A stretch of 64,000 nt of DNA, taken from assembly GCA_963682055.1 (NCBI GenBank), contig OY821749.1, positions 34,077,526 through 34,141,525 on the forward strand, given 5' to 3'. Below the pieces are notes generated by a model. The model saw only the letters and a list, made by a program, of their open reading frames with translations. It made no database searches and was not told the DNA's origin. Both the position numbers and the translations under genes were made by a program. Positions 9,426-21,251 of this stretch are shown here, in pieces (the first letter of the stretch is position 1; each line of letters opens with the position of its first letter). The DNA comes from Primula veris. Lineage: Eukaryota > Streptophyta > Magnoliopsida > Ericales > Primulaceae.

Positions 9426-11615
9426 ATGGCATCTCTATTATCCTTTACTCTTCCAAAACCAAACATGACCACCACCCCCATAAAAGCTATTTCTACTCCT
9501 GTTGCTCCTTTTATTACTACTTCTACCAGTCCTGAAACGAGCTTAGAGCAAAAGTTTGGGCGAAAGGGGATAAAGTTTTCAGAAACAGGTGGTGGTGAGG
9601 TGGAGCTCACAGTGAGAAACGGTAGCTCACTAAAGCTTCACATAGCAGATGGACACATCACTTCTTACAAGCCGAAAGTGTATTGGAAAGACGATGGCTT
9701 TCAAGAACTCCTTTACACCGTTCCAGCAGCTCCTAGCACCACCTCGTTTTCTGGCAGTCGTAACAAATCAAAGGGAGGGATTGGTTTGGTGCTTAACAAT
9801 GTTGTGGTCTCAAATTCAATTAAAGGCTCCTCTTCTTCTTCTTCCACAAGTCTCCTCACTTCTGATTGGAGTGTCAAGGATGTCGATTCTGATACCATTG
9901 ATGCTCTTCAGGTATCACCGATCAACCAACCTACATCATCGTCACTATTGTTTGTCTTGTTCGTCTCTTACCATTCGACTACAGAGTTGCAATTGAATAT
10001 ATGTGTAAAACAATTGTGAGTGTATCATCGGTCAGTTGTAACTTTAGAGTAGTGCACTTCTCACTTAACACTTGGCAGTGAAGTAAAAACAACCACCTAC
10101 TGACCGATGGTTAAATATATTCTACCAAAAACTATGATGGTCGCAAGTAAAAGTTTTATTTGTTAAATTCCTTGTTGGGTATTGCTCTGTATGGAACACT
10201 TCAAAACAATAGCCTGTAGATTTGGTTTGTCAAAAGACTTATTGGTCTTCTGCTAACAAGTCAAGGTATATCAAGAAACTTCGAACCTGACGAGTTCATA
10301 ATGAGAAACAAAAAATAAAAACAACCTTTTGTTAAAATGACAGGTGGAGTTGAGCTGCACAAGCGGAAGCCTGGAATTAACCTACGTCGTTTCTCTATAC
10401 CCAGTGAGCATGGCAACAGCCATTATCGTGAAGAACAACGGAAACAAGCCCCTGAGCCTAACAAGTGCAATTTTGAGCCACCTCAAGTTCAAAAACAGGA
10501 ACGGCAGCGCTATCAACGGTCTACAAGGCTGCTCCTATTGCACCCATCCACCTCTCTCTTCACCCTCTTTCGAGCTTCTCTCTCCATCAGAAGCGATCAA
10601 GTCGGAAGATCCGACTTGGTTCTCTTTCAGTTGGGAGCCTGAGAAGAAAACCGGGGAGTGGGCAACACAAGACACTCCATTTACCATCTTGAAGAATAAG
10701 CTCAGCAGAGTCTATGCTGCTCCTCCCTCGGAAAGATCAAAGCAATTTCATAAAACTGCTCCAACCAAATATGAAACTCTTGACCAGGTACACATCACAA
10801 TTGTTGCTAATTTCAGATGTTGGCTGTTTTAGTGCTTGTTTCATTCAGGGGCAGAGTCAGGATTAACATTATCTGGTGCACAAAGCGAAGTGTTATTTTA
10901 CAGGGTTGCAAGACTTGTTGATTTTAAAAGTTTTTTATAGAAAAAAAACAGCATTTTCGTCAATTGTGGGGTTGCGAGTGCACCTCTTTGTCCTATAGGA
11001 GATCCGCCCCTGGTTTCATTGCAGCTTTGCGAGGAAAATTAAAGCTGGATTTTTAGTAGGTTAAGAAAGTTGGGTTCATTCAGCATCATGCTTCTAAATT
11101 TTGCAAGCCAAATCAGCTAAGTTTAGAAGTTGATGAACCAAATAAAGTCCAGATTTTGATTAGAAAGCCAAAAATGCTGAGCTTAAAATTTGAAACAAAT
11201 AATGCATACTCCCTCCATTCCCATTTAATTGTCCATTACGAAACTACGTGCAATTTGACCGGCTTATAACTTGTATCAAAATTGTCGAAACTACGTGCAG
11301 TTTCGTAGTGGACAATTAAATAGGAACGGAGGTAGTAGTTCTTAGATGTAGACTCACTGTGCTTTTAACCTCTTATGCACGCCTGATATCTTTATCAATG
11401 TTTTTGGATAATTGTAGGGGCGGGAGCTTTTCTACAGGGTGATACGGCTTGGTTTTGAGGACATATATGTATCAAGTCCTGGTTCGCTGTCGGATAAATA
11501 TGGGAAAGAAGACTATTTTATCTGCACTGGACCTGCCTCCATGCTAGTTCCCGTGGTTGTAAATCCTGGTGAAGAATGGAGAGGGGCACAAATTATCGAA
11601 CATGATAACTTATAA
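9426..11615 (+). CDS. PnsB2: Photosynthetic NDH subcomplex B subunit 2 (PnsB2/NDF2), 3 exons
   Basis: The protein is a nuclear-encoded, chloroplast-targeted subunit of subcomplex B of the NAD(P)H dehydrogenase-like complex, which carries out cyclic electron flow around photosystem I. Exons are 9426-9911, 10344-10787 and 11418-11615. All junctions are GT-AG and fall between codons (162, 148 and 65 codons, 375 residues). The start [10 protein letters not shown] was chosen because NDF2 proteins begin in this style; an in-frame ATG lies nine codons upstream at 9399. A Ser/Thr-rich N-terminus fits a transit peptide. The body has the galactose-mutarotase-like fold of the family, and the C-terminus carries the diagnostic [11 protein letters not shown] and [10 protein letters not shown] serine run (about residue 135) is coded by a TCT/TCC tract. 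Intron 2 holds two MITEs. The next gene, 692 bp downstream, is its paralogue. The frame is open throughout, so it is probably functional. Confidence 0.9.
10846..11012. mobile_element. hAT MITE in NDF2 intron 2
   Basis: The 167-bp element has inverted ends CAGGGGCAGAGTC and GATCCGCCCCTG and perfect 8-bp target duplications GTTTCATT (10838-10845 and 11013-11020). CAGGGGCG-type ends and an 8-bp duplication are typical of hAT non-autonomous elements. It has no coding capacity. A diverged relative lies at about 46,520-46,700. Confidence 0.9.
11209..11335. mobile_element. Stowaway-type MITE in NDF2 intron 2
   Basis: The 127-bp element is bounded by CTCCCTCCATTCCCATTTAA and its near inverse, ending GGAACGGAGGTAG, with TA target duplications at 11207-11208 and 11336-11337. 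These are the hallmarks of Stowaway (Tc1/mariner-derived) MITEs. The two halves can fold into one long hairpin. Truncated relatives are seen at 24,447 and possibly 47,752. Confidence 0.9.
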
Positions 11616-12165
11616 TCACATATATGGTTTGTAATATATAAAGACTCGTTCTTTTATCTTTACAACTACTTGTCACGAATAATTTTTTTAATGGTAAACC
11701 AAGGAAATGATTCAAGTTTTATCATCAGTCATTTTAAAGGACTTCTACCCAAACTAGCTAGCTAAACAGTAACATGCTGCAGACTGCAGTATACGAAAAA
11801 ATTAGTATTCATAAGTAATGGGCTTACATTAATTTTCTTTACTGCTATCCAGAATCAGAATGTTGAGATTTTGAAGCAGGCATGCTCCATCTTCAGCTTA
11901 TAAATTGGATGTATTGGCACCATTTTTAAGAATTTCTCAATAGTACCTTTTTAGTAAGCTGTCAATGATATTAATTACTATAAGGCAGCTTAGTAGTACA
12001 GTGATATGATAATTTCAAGAAACCAGGATATTTAGAAACAAAATGGAACTATCTATCAGAGATATTCAACAAGTCTACAACCAACCAAAACAGATAGCTA
12101 GTTAATCCAAATGAAAGAAGAACAGCATTCACTAGATCTAACCAGGATAACTCTCTCTACCTCTT

Positions 12166-12196
<31 letters not shown>

Positions 12197-12205
12197 CACA
12201 CACAC

Positions 12206-12281
<76 letters not shown>

Positions 12282-12307
12282 ACATAAGGGCGAGTTGTAA
12301 GAAACAT
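11616..12307 (+). other. Intergenic region between NDF2 and NDF5
   Basis: This interval must hold the NDF2 3' end and the NDF5 promoter and leader. Apart from the compound microsatellite at 12,161-12,279 no distinct signal is obvious. AT-rich stretches near 11,670-11,700 could supply polyadenylation signals. Confidence 0.5.
12161..12279. repeat. Compound (CT)n-(CA)n-(GA)n microsatellite in the NDF5 leader
   Basis: Three dinucleotide runs abut: CT-rich 12,161-12,192, CA-rich 12,197-12,248 and GA 12,249-12,279. The tract ends about 30 bp before the NDF5 start codon, so it lies in the leader or core promoter. Antisense frames rich in Ser-Leu and Cys-Val repeats come from it. Confidence 0.92.
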
Positions 12308-14151
12308 ATGGCCGTGGTATACAGGTCTCTTTTCTTGCCAAACTTCACTCCTCTTTCCCCAGGAAAACTCACCACTACAACGTATATAAATATACTACAC
12401 CCTCCTACTACAATTACTTATTCAAAAGGAGGCTCTATCCAATGCAATAACACCCCTTACAAAGCTTTCACATCTCTGAAAGTTGCCTCAATCGCCACCA
12501 CCACACTGTATAACACGCCTTCCATAAATGTGCCCTATTTGGAGAGCGAGTTCAGTGAACATGGAGTCACATTTGAGGCCATAAATGAGAGTTGTGTCGT
12601 GAAGATGGCATTGGATGATGGTAGTGTAGCCAGCCTGATGCTCCCAAGCGGCTTGATCACGTCTTACAAAGCTCCCATGTGGCATGGTGGTACTCTCGAG
12701 CTGCTACATACATGTGTATCTGGGGCCACAAACTCATCAGAAGAAGAAGAAGAAGAAGAAGAAGAAGAAGAAGATGATGACGATGTTCTTATTCGAGGTG
12801 GTGTTTCTTTGACCTTCACTTGTCAAAGTAATACCAAAGGAGAAGGAAATTCTTGGTCACCTAACACTTGGACGCTTCACACTATCAAAGGAAATCCTCA
12901 AGAATCCGTTCAGGTACATGTTCTACTCGAGTTAGATTATAGGAATAGTGGCATGCTTTGGAATTGTTATCCAGTAAATGGCAGTGAATACTTTTCATTC
13001 CCATTTCAGGCTACCACATGATATTCAGTATATGGTATATCCATCCATAATACGTCTATTAAGTGGATGTCAACCCGTACGTAGGGAAATAGTGTATTGA
13101 ACAATTTGGCAATTACAATTCATTTAAGGGAAGTGTATGCTCATTGAAAGTACCACTGAGTGAGAAGCACGTTTTTCCTTGTCAATGTTTTAAGTCCAGA
13201 GAATGTAACTTAATGATAATATTGTATTACTTATGTTCAACTTACTTTTTTCCCTGAGGTGTTCTAATCGAATGCAAATAATTAAACCAAATGTTTTTTT
13301 AAAAAGTGCAGGTAGAACTGGTTAGCTGTAGTAATGGAGAGGGCAAGATTCGAGTTAAACACATTGTGACTCTACAACAAGGTCTCCTAAGCTCAGAAAT
13401 AATAATCTCGAATTTCAAATCTTCGCCTATCAGTGTGATGGGATGCCTTATAAGTCACTTAAATGTGAGTACACCAGAAGCTACTTACGTGGTGGGATTG
13501 GAAGGGTCAGATTTTTATAGCAGACCACCCATTCTATCTGGTTTTAGCATAATTCCCCCTCAAGAACCCTTTAAACTGAATAAGGATCTGAATTCAAAAG
13601 AGTTTTGGGGACCAATATCGGAACTTTTTTCCATGTCCCGTGGAAAGAGACAAGAGGAAAGGGCAGAAGGTGAAGAGAGAGATAATTACAAGCATTTAAC
13701 CGACACAATGAGCAGGATCTATACTAGTGCCCCTCGATGTTTTACACTCATTGATCGGGTAAATGCACTCGAGACATTTATGCCTTTCTGCCTTCATGTG
13801 TAGCTATTTTACTCTACTTAGTAACTTTCTGTGAAGAAAATTGGGATAATAGAAAAGTTCATTTAAAATATGTCTAGTTTCTGTAATCAGTGTACCGTGC
13901 GAGCTGAGCGTATTTTCTTTCTCTGATGTTGGTTTTTGTTTCTGTAATGTGTATAGGGCAAGAGAAATTCAGTTGAAGTGGAAAGAAATGGGTTCACTGA
14001 AATGTACATGTACAGCCCTGGCTCAACTCACAAATGGTATGGAAAGTACGCTTACATATGTGTTGGTCAATCAGCTCTACTCAAACCCATTATACTGGCT
14101 CCGGGAGGGGAATGGAGAGGTTCACAACATTTGCGAAACCCAAATTCTTAA
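12308..14151 (+). CDS. NDF5: PnsB2 paralogue, probably NDH-dependent cyclic electron flow 5 (NDF5), 3 exons
   Basis: This is the tandem paralogue of the preceding gene. Exons are 12308-12913, 13312-13758 and 13957-14151, all GT-AG with phase-0 junctions at the same places as in NDF2 (202, 149 and 64 codons, 415 residues). NDF5 of Arabidopsis is related to NDF2 and is needed for accumulation of the chloroplast NDH complex; I assign this copy to NDF5 by its divergence from NDF2, without an alignment. It keeps the family C-terminus SPGSTHKWYGK and PGGEWRGSQ. The N-terminus is Ser/Thr-rich like a transit peptide. Unusual is an acidic run at residues 145-159 (11 Glu then 4 Asp), placed before a segment matching the end of NDF2 exon 1. 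No stop or frameshift is seen. It could instead be a second PnsB2-like copy. Confidence 0.82.
12740..12784 (+). repeat. GAA/GAT triplet tract inside NDF5 exon 1
   Basis: Eleven GAA codons followed by four aspartate codons encode an acidic run at residues 145-159. The pure GAA part is a coding microsatellite and likely to vary in length between individuals without breaking the frame. Confidence 0.9.
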
Positions 14152-14624
14152 GGACGTCAAAGTTGAACTATCATTTTCTTTTCTGAAATTGCCTTTTTAA
14201 CTTTGTTTTCCCCACTTCTAAGTTTTCAATGGTTTTTATATGATAACATCGGTGAGACCTTGAATAATAGAAAATTAATATATCTGTGTCATTTCTATCT
14301 ACTCTTATATTTTAGCAGCCCTTAAAATTCAATAAATTATACAAACAATGAATATCACAATTACAAGGTTGTGAAAATTCAGAAACTGCTCTAAAATGTA
14401 CTATAAGAGTGTCAAATCACTGTATTGACAGAAATACTACAGGATTTAAAGACTCTTTTACATCATTCGAACCATTTAGGAAATACCCCAAATATGTTCA
14501 CAAAAGCGTCACCTACCATAATATAGTCAGTAAAACATTAATACTGGAGTCATTAGTATTTTTACATTTTGTTAATTTGTTAACACACAACAAATATAAG
14601 ACCTTAAACTAAATAAGTCATAAC
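14152..14624. other. 3' flank of NDF5, no gene seen
   Basis: AT-rich sequence between the NDF5 stop codon and Copia element B. It should contain the NDF5 3' untranslated region. No repeats or coding signals are recognised. Confidence 0.5.
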
Positions 14625-14828
14625 TGTTGTAATACACTATTAGCTACGTATATAGGGAGACAGAAGTAGAGAGAGGGGAGAACAACATGATCTTTATTAA
14701 TGAAGGAATATGTGAATGAATGTAAAATACAAGACCCCTAGCCCTCTTTATATAGATAGAGGGGTAGGGTTACAAGCCCAACTTGGGCCCATAAAGTATA
14801 AGCCCATGAGTCCAATAATCTCACAACA
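14625..14828 (-). repeat. 3' LTR of Copia element B
   Basis: On the minus strand it starts TGTTGTGAGATTATTGGACT and ends GTGTATTACAACA. A TATA-like CTATATAAAGAGGGC lies in its middle. It looks identical to the other LTR of this element. Confidence 0.92.
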
Positions 14829-15560
14829 CTCCCCCTTTGGACGTCTTGAATTCTTCGTCTTCATGCAGTCGATCTGAGTCGAGTTCATTCGCAGTGCTAA
14901 ACACATAAAAACCTTAGGGCCGGAAAACCCAGTGTGGGACAAAACCGGTACCTAGGAGAAACTGTGTAGCCGAATGATATAGGCCGAAATATCATGTAAG
15001 TAACTAACCACAAAACAGTGTGCCTCATCAAAACCTTGCCAGAGCAAACCCAATGGGAAAATCTCTGATCGAAGGAAAAAGAGTGCAACAATGGTAGTAG
15101 TAGGGGATCAACCACAAAACATGTGCCTCATCAAAACCTTGCTAGAGTAAACCCAGTGGGAAAAAATCTCTAGTCGAAGGACAAAAGAGTACACAGTGGT
15201 AAGAAGTATACAACAGGATACTCCCCCTAATTTCGGCAATCTTAAGTGAGATAAGATGGGAACGTGTCTCGCTAAAAACCTTGCCAAGGAAAACCCAGTG
15301 GGAAAAAAACCTTGGTCTAAGGACAAAAAGAGTACACGAGCATACGACTGGATGCTCCCCCTCACTTGCACACGACAGGGTGCGAAGATTTCGACTAAGT
15401 AGTAATTAGTGCAATAAGCATTCACCTGGATGCTCCCCCTCACTTGCACACGACTGGGTGCAAAGATTTCATATTCCAAGAAAGAGTACGAGCATTCGAC
15501 TGGATGCCTCATTTACTTACATACGACTGGATGCAAGAAAATCTAACATGGAATAGAACG
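14829..15560 (-). repeat. Repetitive 3' region of Copia element B
   Basis: On the minus strand it carries the same two repeat types as element A: blocks with GGTTTTTTTCCCACTGGGTT and GGCAAGGTTTT, and GCATCCAGTCG / GTGTGCAAGTGAGGGGGAGC units. The purine tract at 14,829-14,838 adjoins the LTR. Confidence 0.75.
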
Positions 15561-15734
15561 AGCATTCAACTGGATGCTCTTAAACTTCATTTGTGAAGAT
15601 TAATTTCGGCGAGAAACGCTAAATAGCATAATGTAGTCATGCCTCTCTTGATCAATAACAACAAGTTGTCTTCTATGACAAGTGTTTTATCTGGATCGTG
15701 AGACAGAACATATGTAATTCAAATATGACTAATA

Positions 15735-15930
15735 CTAGCTCGAAGTCATATACACTCTCTAGTCGTCTCATAGAGCACGAATAGATCAGAGTGATTCACT
15801 TGGAGTCATTCCAAGACCTCCAAGATGTCGCCTTATTCCTAATGGTAAAGACATACCATGTTAGGAATATCCCTTATGCGGGTCTGATAAGTAACCGGCA
15901 TCGGTATAACCGAAAAAGGGTTGCGTTAAT
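15735..15930 (-). pseudogene. Copia RNase H remnant of element B
   Basis: The minus strand encodes the same GYTDAGYLSDPHK-like run near 15,870-15,915 and the following AISWRS piece, again broken by frameshifts as in element A. The 63-codon + strand frame here is the antisense. Confidence 0.75.
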
Positions 15931-16369
15931 TCGAGTACCGAAGGGGGTAGGTACACTCGATGACGCAAATGGGATAAACTAGCCCACTTCCAAAATTACC
16001 ATAAGGTAAGGGAATGTGTCTTTAGTGCCATTTCGATGGCAGCGTGTTAGCGCGATGTTGTGTCGAGCTATACCATTCACAACATACGAGATGTTCGTCC
16101 TAGCACATTAGACCAAGTACAATAATGCGCTTATTGTACTTAGATATGAACATCATGGTTCAATATCTCTTCATCGTCACATCAGGGACGGAATGGGTCT
16201 ATATCAATGTCTAGTGATCGAACGATCATGGGAGAATCTGACGACTTAGCGTCATGATGAATACAACGTCATAACACCTTCTGGGTGTAGTCTGAATCAT
16301 GGACTTAGATTCAATCTTTACGGGAGTCGATCATCAGGCCGAGTCACTACCGTTTCTTCCCAAGATCCT

Positions 16370-16835
16370 TCATCTCGAAGGCAAATCCAAAAATGGATCG
16401 CGTAATAAAACACGCAAGGGCATAATACTTGTTCAAGTATCCCAAGCTAATCAAGTACTCACTTAGGCGGTATACCACATCCGCTCGGATTATATTAATC
16501 CATATAGTGAACGTCTCAGTTAATTGAGATCATGTTCCGTGGTCAAGAACTACTTGATTTAACCATTATGAAGTCACACAGGGACCTTCATCTATATCTC
16601 TTTGTCTAAATCCCCATAGAGATAAAACAGTGACCACAATCACATACTGCATAATCAGTTTTTGGGAAACTACTAAACTGATAAAGTAGGGGATCGTTAT
16701 AACGTCCATTACGAGGAAATAACCCATCTCGTAACCAATTCCAAGATGTGAGAGAAGCCTTGCGCTACTAGGCGAGCATTCTACAATCTCATTATTCTCA
16801 TCACTTTTCCTTACGAATAACCAAATAAACAAACT
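16370..16835 (-). pseudogene. Copia reverse transcriptase remnant of element B
   Basis: The minus strand reads WLFVRKSDENNEIVE, then the frame breaks exactly where it does in element A, with ARLVAQGFS recoverable in the shifted frame; further on it reads directly into FEMKDLGKK with the YVDD-containing block missing, as in A. An open 88-codon stretch survives at 16,566-16,832 but crosses the shared frameshift, so it is not a functional domain. Confidence 0.8.
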
Positions 16836-19800
16836 AGTTTAACATTGGTGGCGTTGGAGCTACAGGTCCGAACACACTTTCGCTAAGGAGTCTACTTGGA
16901 TTGCAAGTTTCCATTAGTACAGTCTATTCTACGTTGACTTCAGGCAACGGTACATGGTTCCCTATCATAATTTGTTCATATTATCAGTCGTCACCGAATA
17001 TATGAACAAGTAATCAATGACAGTCTCGTTTCGCTTCAATATCGTCTAAGATATCATGATCGACAGATATTTCGAGATTCTTAGGATGAGGAGGAAATCA
17101 CACATCTCCTTGATCCTTTATAATCTCGTGCGACAAACGAGTTTCAGTTCACCACCTCTGGGGCTGAACGAATTAAGAACCGGTCAACTTCCTCATATCT
17201 TAGGAAGGACGACAGACTGACGGCCGACGGCAGCGTCCTTTGCTTGGCGGGTTCGGCCAAAGCAACGTGTTACGACAGGAACACGGCATCCGACAGGGAC
17301 GTCTATCCTTGCAAGCATTTTGCAGCTGGTATAAATGATCTCGTGACATCTCATAAAGTCATTAAATGCGTCTGGTATTTAGTTAGACTTGAGGGAGTCT
17401 ATGCACTTACTTATCACTAAGTGCAGTTTTGGGGATCAAGCTAAGACTGAGTGGGTTATGCCACGTTACTTCACGTCGTTCCTTATCAACGGTAACGTGC
17501 AAATCTCCCCCTAACGACGGGGAGAACAGTCTTAGCGATGTCACTTTCGCATATCATGCGGTAAAGAGATCGCTTGCCAAGGTTACTCTATCAAATGATA
17601 GGCAGGAGATTCATAATCGACTTATGTCCCCTTCAGAGGTCCATATTTTGAACGCTAGAACGGCTCAATCAAAATATTAATTAATCACTCTAAACACGCG
17701 TTATTATGAGACTTCTGGCTCATAACCAGTAACCAGCTGGTACGCATATGGTGTTTGAGTGTCTATGGGCCTCATAACGGACCAATGCAGCAAAATAGCA
17801 TAACCCACACGGAAATATAAATCTTGGTGCGCAAGACCAAGATGTGCGTGCAATCATTTGCAGTCGCATCAACAAACTTTCCGTGAGTCCATTTGGGTCT
17901 GAACATAATCGGCAGGATGTTCAATTTGAATTTCCAAACTCAAGTAATTCAAATCGAAATTTCGATTATTACTCTTCGGAATTATCAAGTCGACTAGACT
18001 TTTCAGGATAATCCGGATCATGAGCCATCAACTTAATGATAGGGCTAAAAGTTTGGGAAATGCTGCATTTCTGTGGACAACAATAAAATGTGACCTTATT
18101 GTCGATGCATCAACCATAACCATTTATATTTATGGTCCGTTTTATGGTTGGATAAGTCCACAATAACTCCTTCAATTCTTTACCAGAATTCTACGAGTTC
18201 ATTTCGTGATCTTTACACATACTAGTCTTTCAAAGTGAGCATTAGTGGCATGAATTTCGGATTAATCGCGAAATATATTCTTAGAGAGAATCCAAATGCT
18301 ATGCGATTATAAATCAAGCATCGTCTTTTGACCCGGGAATATCTCATCCGGTCAATGCCATAATATCAAAATGCTCTTATCAATCGACGACAGGCGAATG
18401 ATAGTACAGACAATCATGTCTTAGCATCTAAATCATTTATCATTCGACGACAGGCGAAATGATAAGGTAACTTTGAATGCTTTAAAGAATGTGGTAGCAA
18501 CCACTTGAAAGACATTTCAACTCCTCTAAAATACGTTTTTGAGTGGAGGCTATGTAAAGAAATTTCATTTCTTTCATGAGCTATTACCAGATAACACTGG
18601 TTTTCTCGAATATTTTATAACTCAACAAGGTACGACAGGACCTGCATGAGTATAACGCCTCATATTTGACAAATCAATTTGGCTTTACCAAAGATTTCGA
18701 TTTTGGAACGGCAGGTCCAGAATCGTTGTCACTGAGTGCTCTTTTAGGCAAGTAGTTGGTGAAATTATATGGTACACTGTTACCCACTATTTCCAAAAAA
18801 CCAACTACACCACAAGTATTGCCTAAAATTTCATAATTTAAAGTTTGGTCACATTTGTCAAAGGAATTTGCTCAAAAAACACTTTAAATTATTTCGAGAA
18901 ATTTCATAAACAGGCAAACCATAATCCAAAAGTATGTCCAAATGGAAAAATAATAATCCAAATGGAAAAACATAATCCAGATGAGCGAAAAAATGGCTCA
19001 ATGATTTATCAAAATCAATAAAGAAAGGTGTCAAACTCATTTGAGCCACAAAATCGGGGGTCTCAAGAGTTTCCTTTCAATTAGCTTTAACCACATTAGC
19101 ATCGGTTTTTCCACCTTTATAATAGTTGTGAACTATTTAAGGAGTAACCGTGCATGACCGTTGTCTTTATAGCATAGAGTTGGCTCCTTGAGCATCATCT
19201 CTTACTTTGTGACAACGGCCCATATTGTTCCTTTCAATTACTGTCTTGGAGCCACAAGTTTTCGATTTTGACGATTGTCTAAAATCTCCCTTGGCTAGGC
19301 GATTCATCGGGATCGCCACAGTTCGAGACAAATAACACTTTTCTCGGTTCTCGATTCGTGGAAAAAAATGTACACGAAGAGCATTAATATCAGGCAAACA
19401 ATTCGCCATTGACCCAATAGGATTAAAACTACTCACCGGGGTAATTTTCTTATCCAATAACAGATGGGCGATAAAAGGAACATGGTGAATATAAATTCAC
19501 GATACTGCTTATGGAATGCAATTTCCAAGCTAGTATTTTGGTGAAGGATTGCTCCAATATGTCAATTTCAGACATTTGTTCACCATAGACGTCATCACGT
19601 CTCAAATGTGGCGGCGGAATAAAATCAACGCCTTAGCATTCATCTCGAGGGTAACAACAAACTCGTGTTTTACTCATCAAAGATGACATCCAAATAATTT
19701 GGGTATCACATGCTCACACATCAGGGTGACTAACATGTGGTGACGGAATAACATCAACGTCTAAACAGTCATTTCGCAAGTATGTTTTGCGATTTTTCTC

Positions 19801-20225
19801 ATCATAGATGGCATCCAACATGTGTTGGGAGTTCTGGATTATTTTTCATATAAAACGACTGGTTTATATGTTTATGGTTTGCACAAGCACAAACTTTAAT
19901 TTCGAAACGACAGGTTCGAAAATAGTTTTGCTTTTAATGTGAATTGGTTCTCATTGATCGAACGACGGGTCGATACTGAGACACCAATTCGGCGAAACAT
20001 ACATCACTATATAAACACATTCGGGGAAATTATTATTTAGTCAACCCCTTTCGGTAGCTCTACTTGAAAAACGACCAGGAAAGACGGTGAGGGTGGAGGG
20101 CACGAATGCCACTTAAAACCCGACCTCATTAGGATATCGACTTCCGCCTATATCTTTCCTAGACATCGTATCCAAATAGGTGAGCCTAGTTGGGGAAGGT
20201 TCATAATTTTTCCAACTTAAATGTG
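16836..20225 (-). pseudogene. Decayed gag and 5' pol region of Copia element B
   Basis: Minus-strand counterpart of the 3,240-6,630 part of element A. The two match closely over the stretches I compared, with scattered substitutions and small indels. No intact frame or clear gag, protease or integrase motif is seen; origin is inferred from position. Confidence 0.5.
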
Positions 20226-20372
20226 AAAATATATGATTTCGCAAATTATCATATCATAAACATGGCAATAAATTAAATATAGATTGTACCTGTCTATATT
20301 AACCATATATATATAAACATGCAGTAAATATATTTTAGGTATCTAATCATGCAGTAGATTTGGTGTTATAAA

Positions 20373-20645
20373 CAAATCAATTTAAGATTATCAATCAATC
20401 TATAAAGATTCTAACATATCAAATCAAATCTATTTAAGATTATCAATCTATCCATAAAGATTCTAACATATCAAATCAAATCTATTTAAGATTATCAATC
20501 AATTTATGAAGATTCTAACATATCAAATCAAATCTATTTAAGATTATCAATCAATTCATGAAGATTCTAACATATCAAATCAAATCTATTTAAGATTATC
20601 AATCAATTCATGAAGATTCTAACATATCAAATCAAATCTATTTAA
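20373..20645 (-). repeat. 52-bp tandem repeat in the leader of Copia element B, about five copies
   Basis: This is the reverse complement of the 52-bp unit of element A (GATTCTAACATATCAAATCA plus TATTTAAGATTATCAATCAA). About five copies are present against about nine in A. To its right, 20,770-21,100 carries short repeats with CAGTAACGTGACAAACAAAC that I do not see in A. Confidence 0.82.
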
Positions 20646-21251
20646 GCGTTATTACAGCTTCAGTCCATAATTTCAGACAAGTTTACAGCTTTCAGAGAAT
20701 TACAATTCAGTACATACGTTTCAGTTTGTTGCAGATTTAATCCGACAGATTAATACATGAGGTCAATACGTAAATTATGTACTTAATACTGGTATGCAAT
20801 TCAATTTATATGCGATTAACAAAGTTTTATATGCAGTAACGTGACAAATTCCATATTACCTCACAATATCAATTAGGTCCAGTAACGTGACAAACAAACA
20901 TACAAACAAGAACATCGAATTAGTTCCAGTAACGTGACAAACAAACATACTGTAATCATGCTATGTACAGTATAACATACAAACATGCAGGAAATTGTAA
21001 TCATGCAATTTCATATGTACAGTACAACATACAAACAAGTACAGTACCATACAAACATGTAATTCGTGCATAGAACTATACAAACATGCAATATCAGTTT
21101 TTTTTTTTTAAAAATATTATATCCGGGTACCTTACGCACGGTATGTTGGTGAAGGTCGATATAACAAAAATTCTAATAAGACCCGGATAAACCTCAAGGT
21201 TTATTGAATCTATAATCCGTACTTCGATCTCCGAGAGTCGTGCTGATAACG

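Noticed and set aside
9528..9654. Possible functional second NDF2 gene at 31 kb
   Set aside because: Only 127 bp of exon 1 is present there, without start, splice sites or remaining exons.
12098..12341. Antisense frames rich in Ser-Leu, Cys-Val and Arg-Glu repeats
   Set aside because: Direct products of the CT/CA/GA microsatellite in the NDF5 leader.
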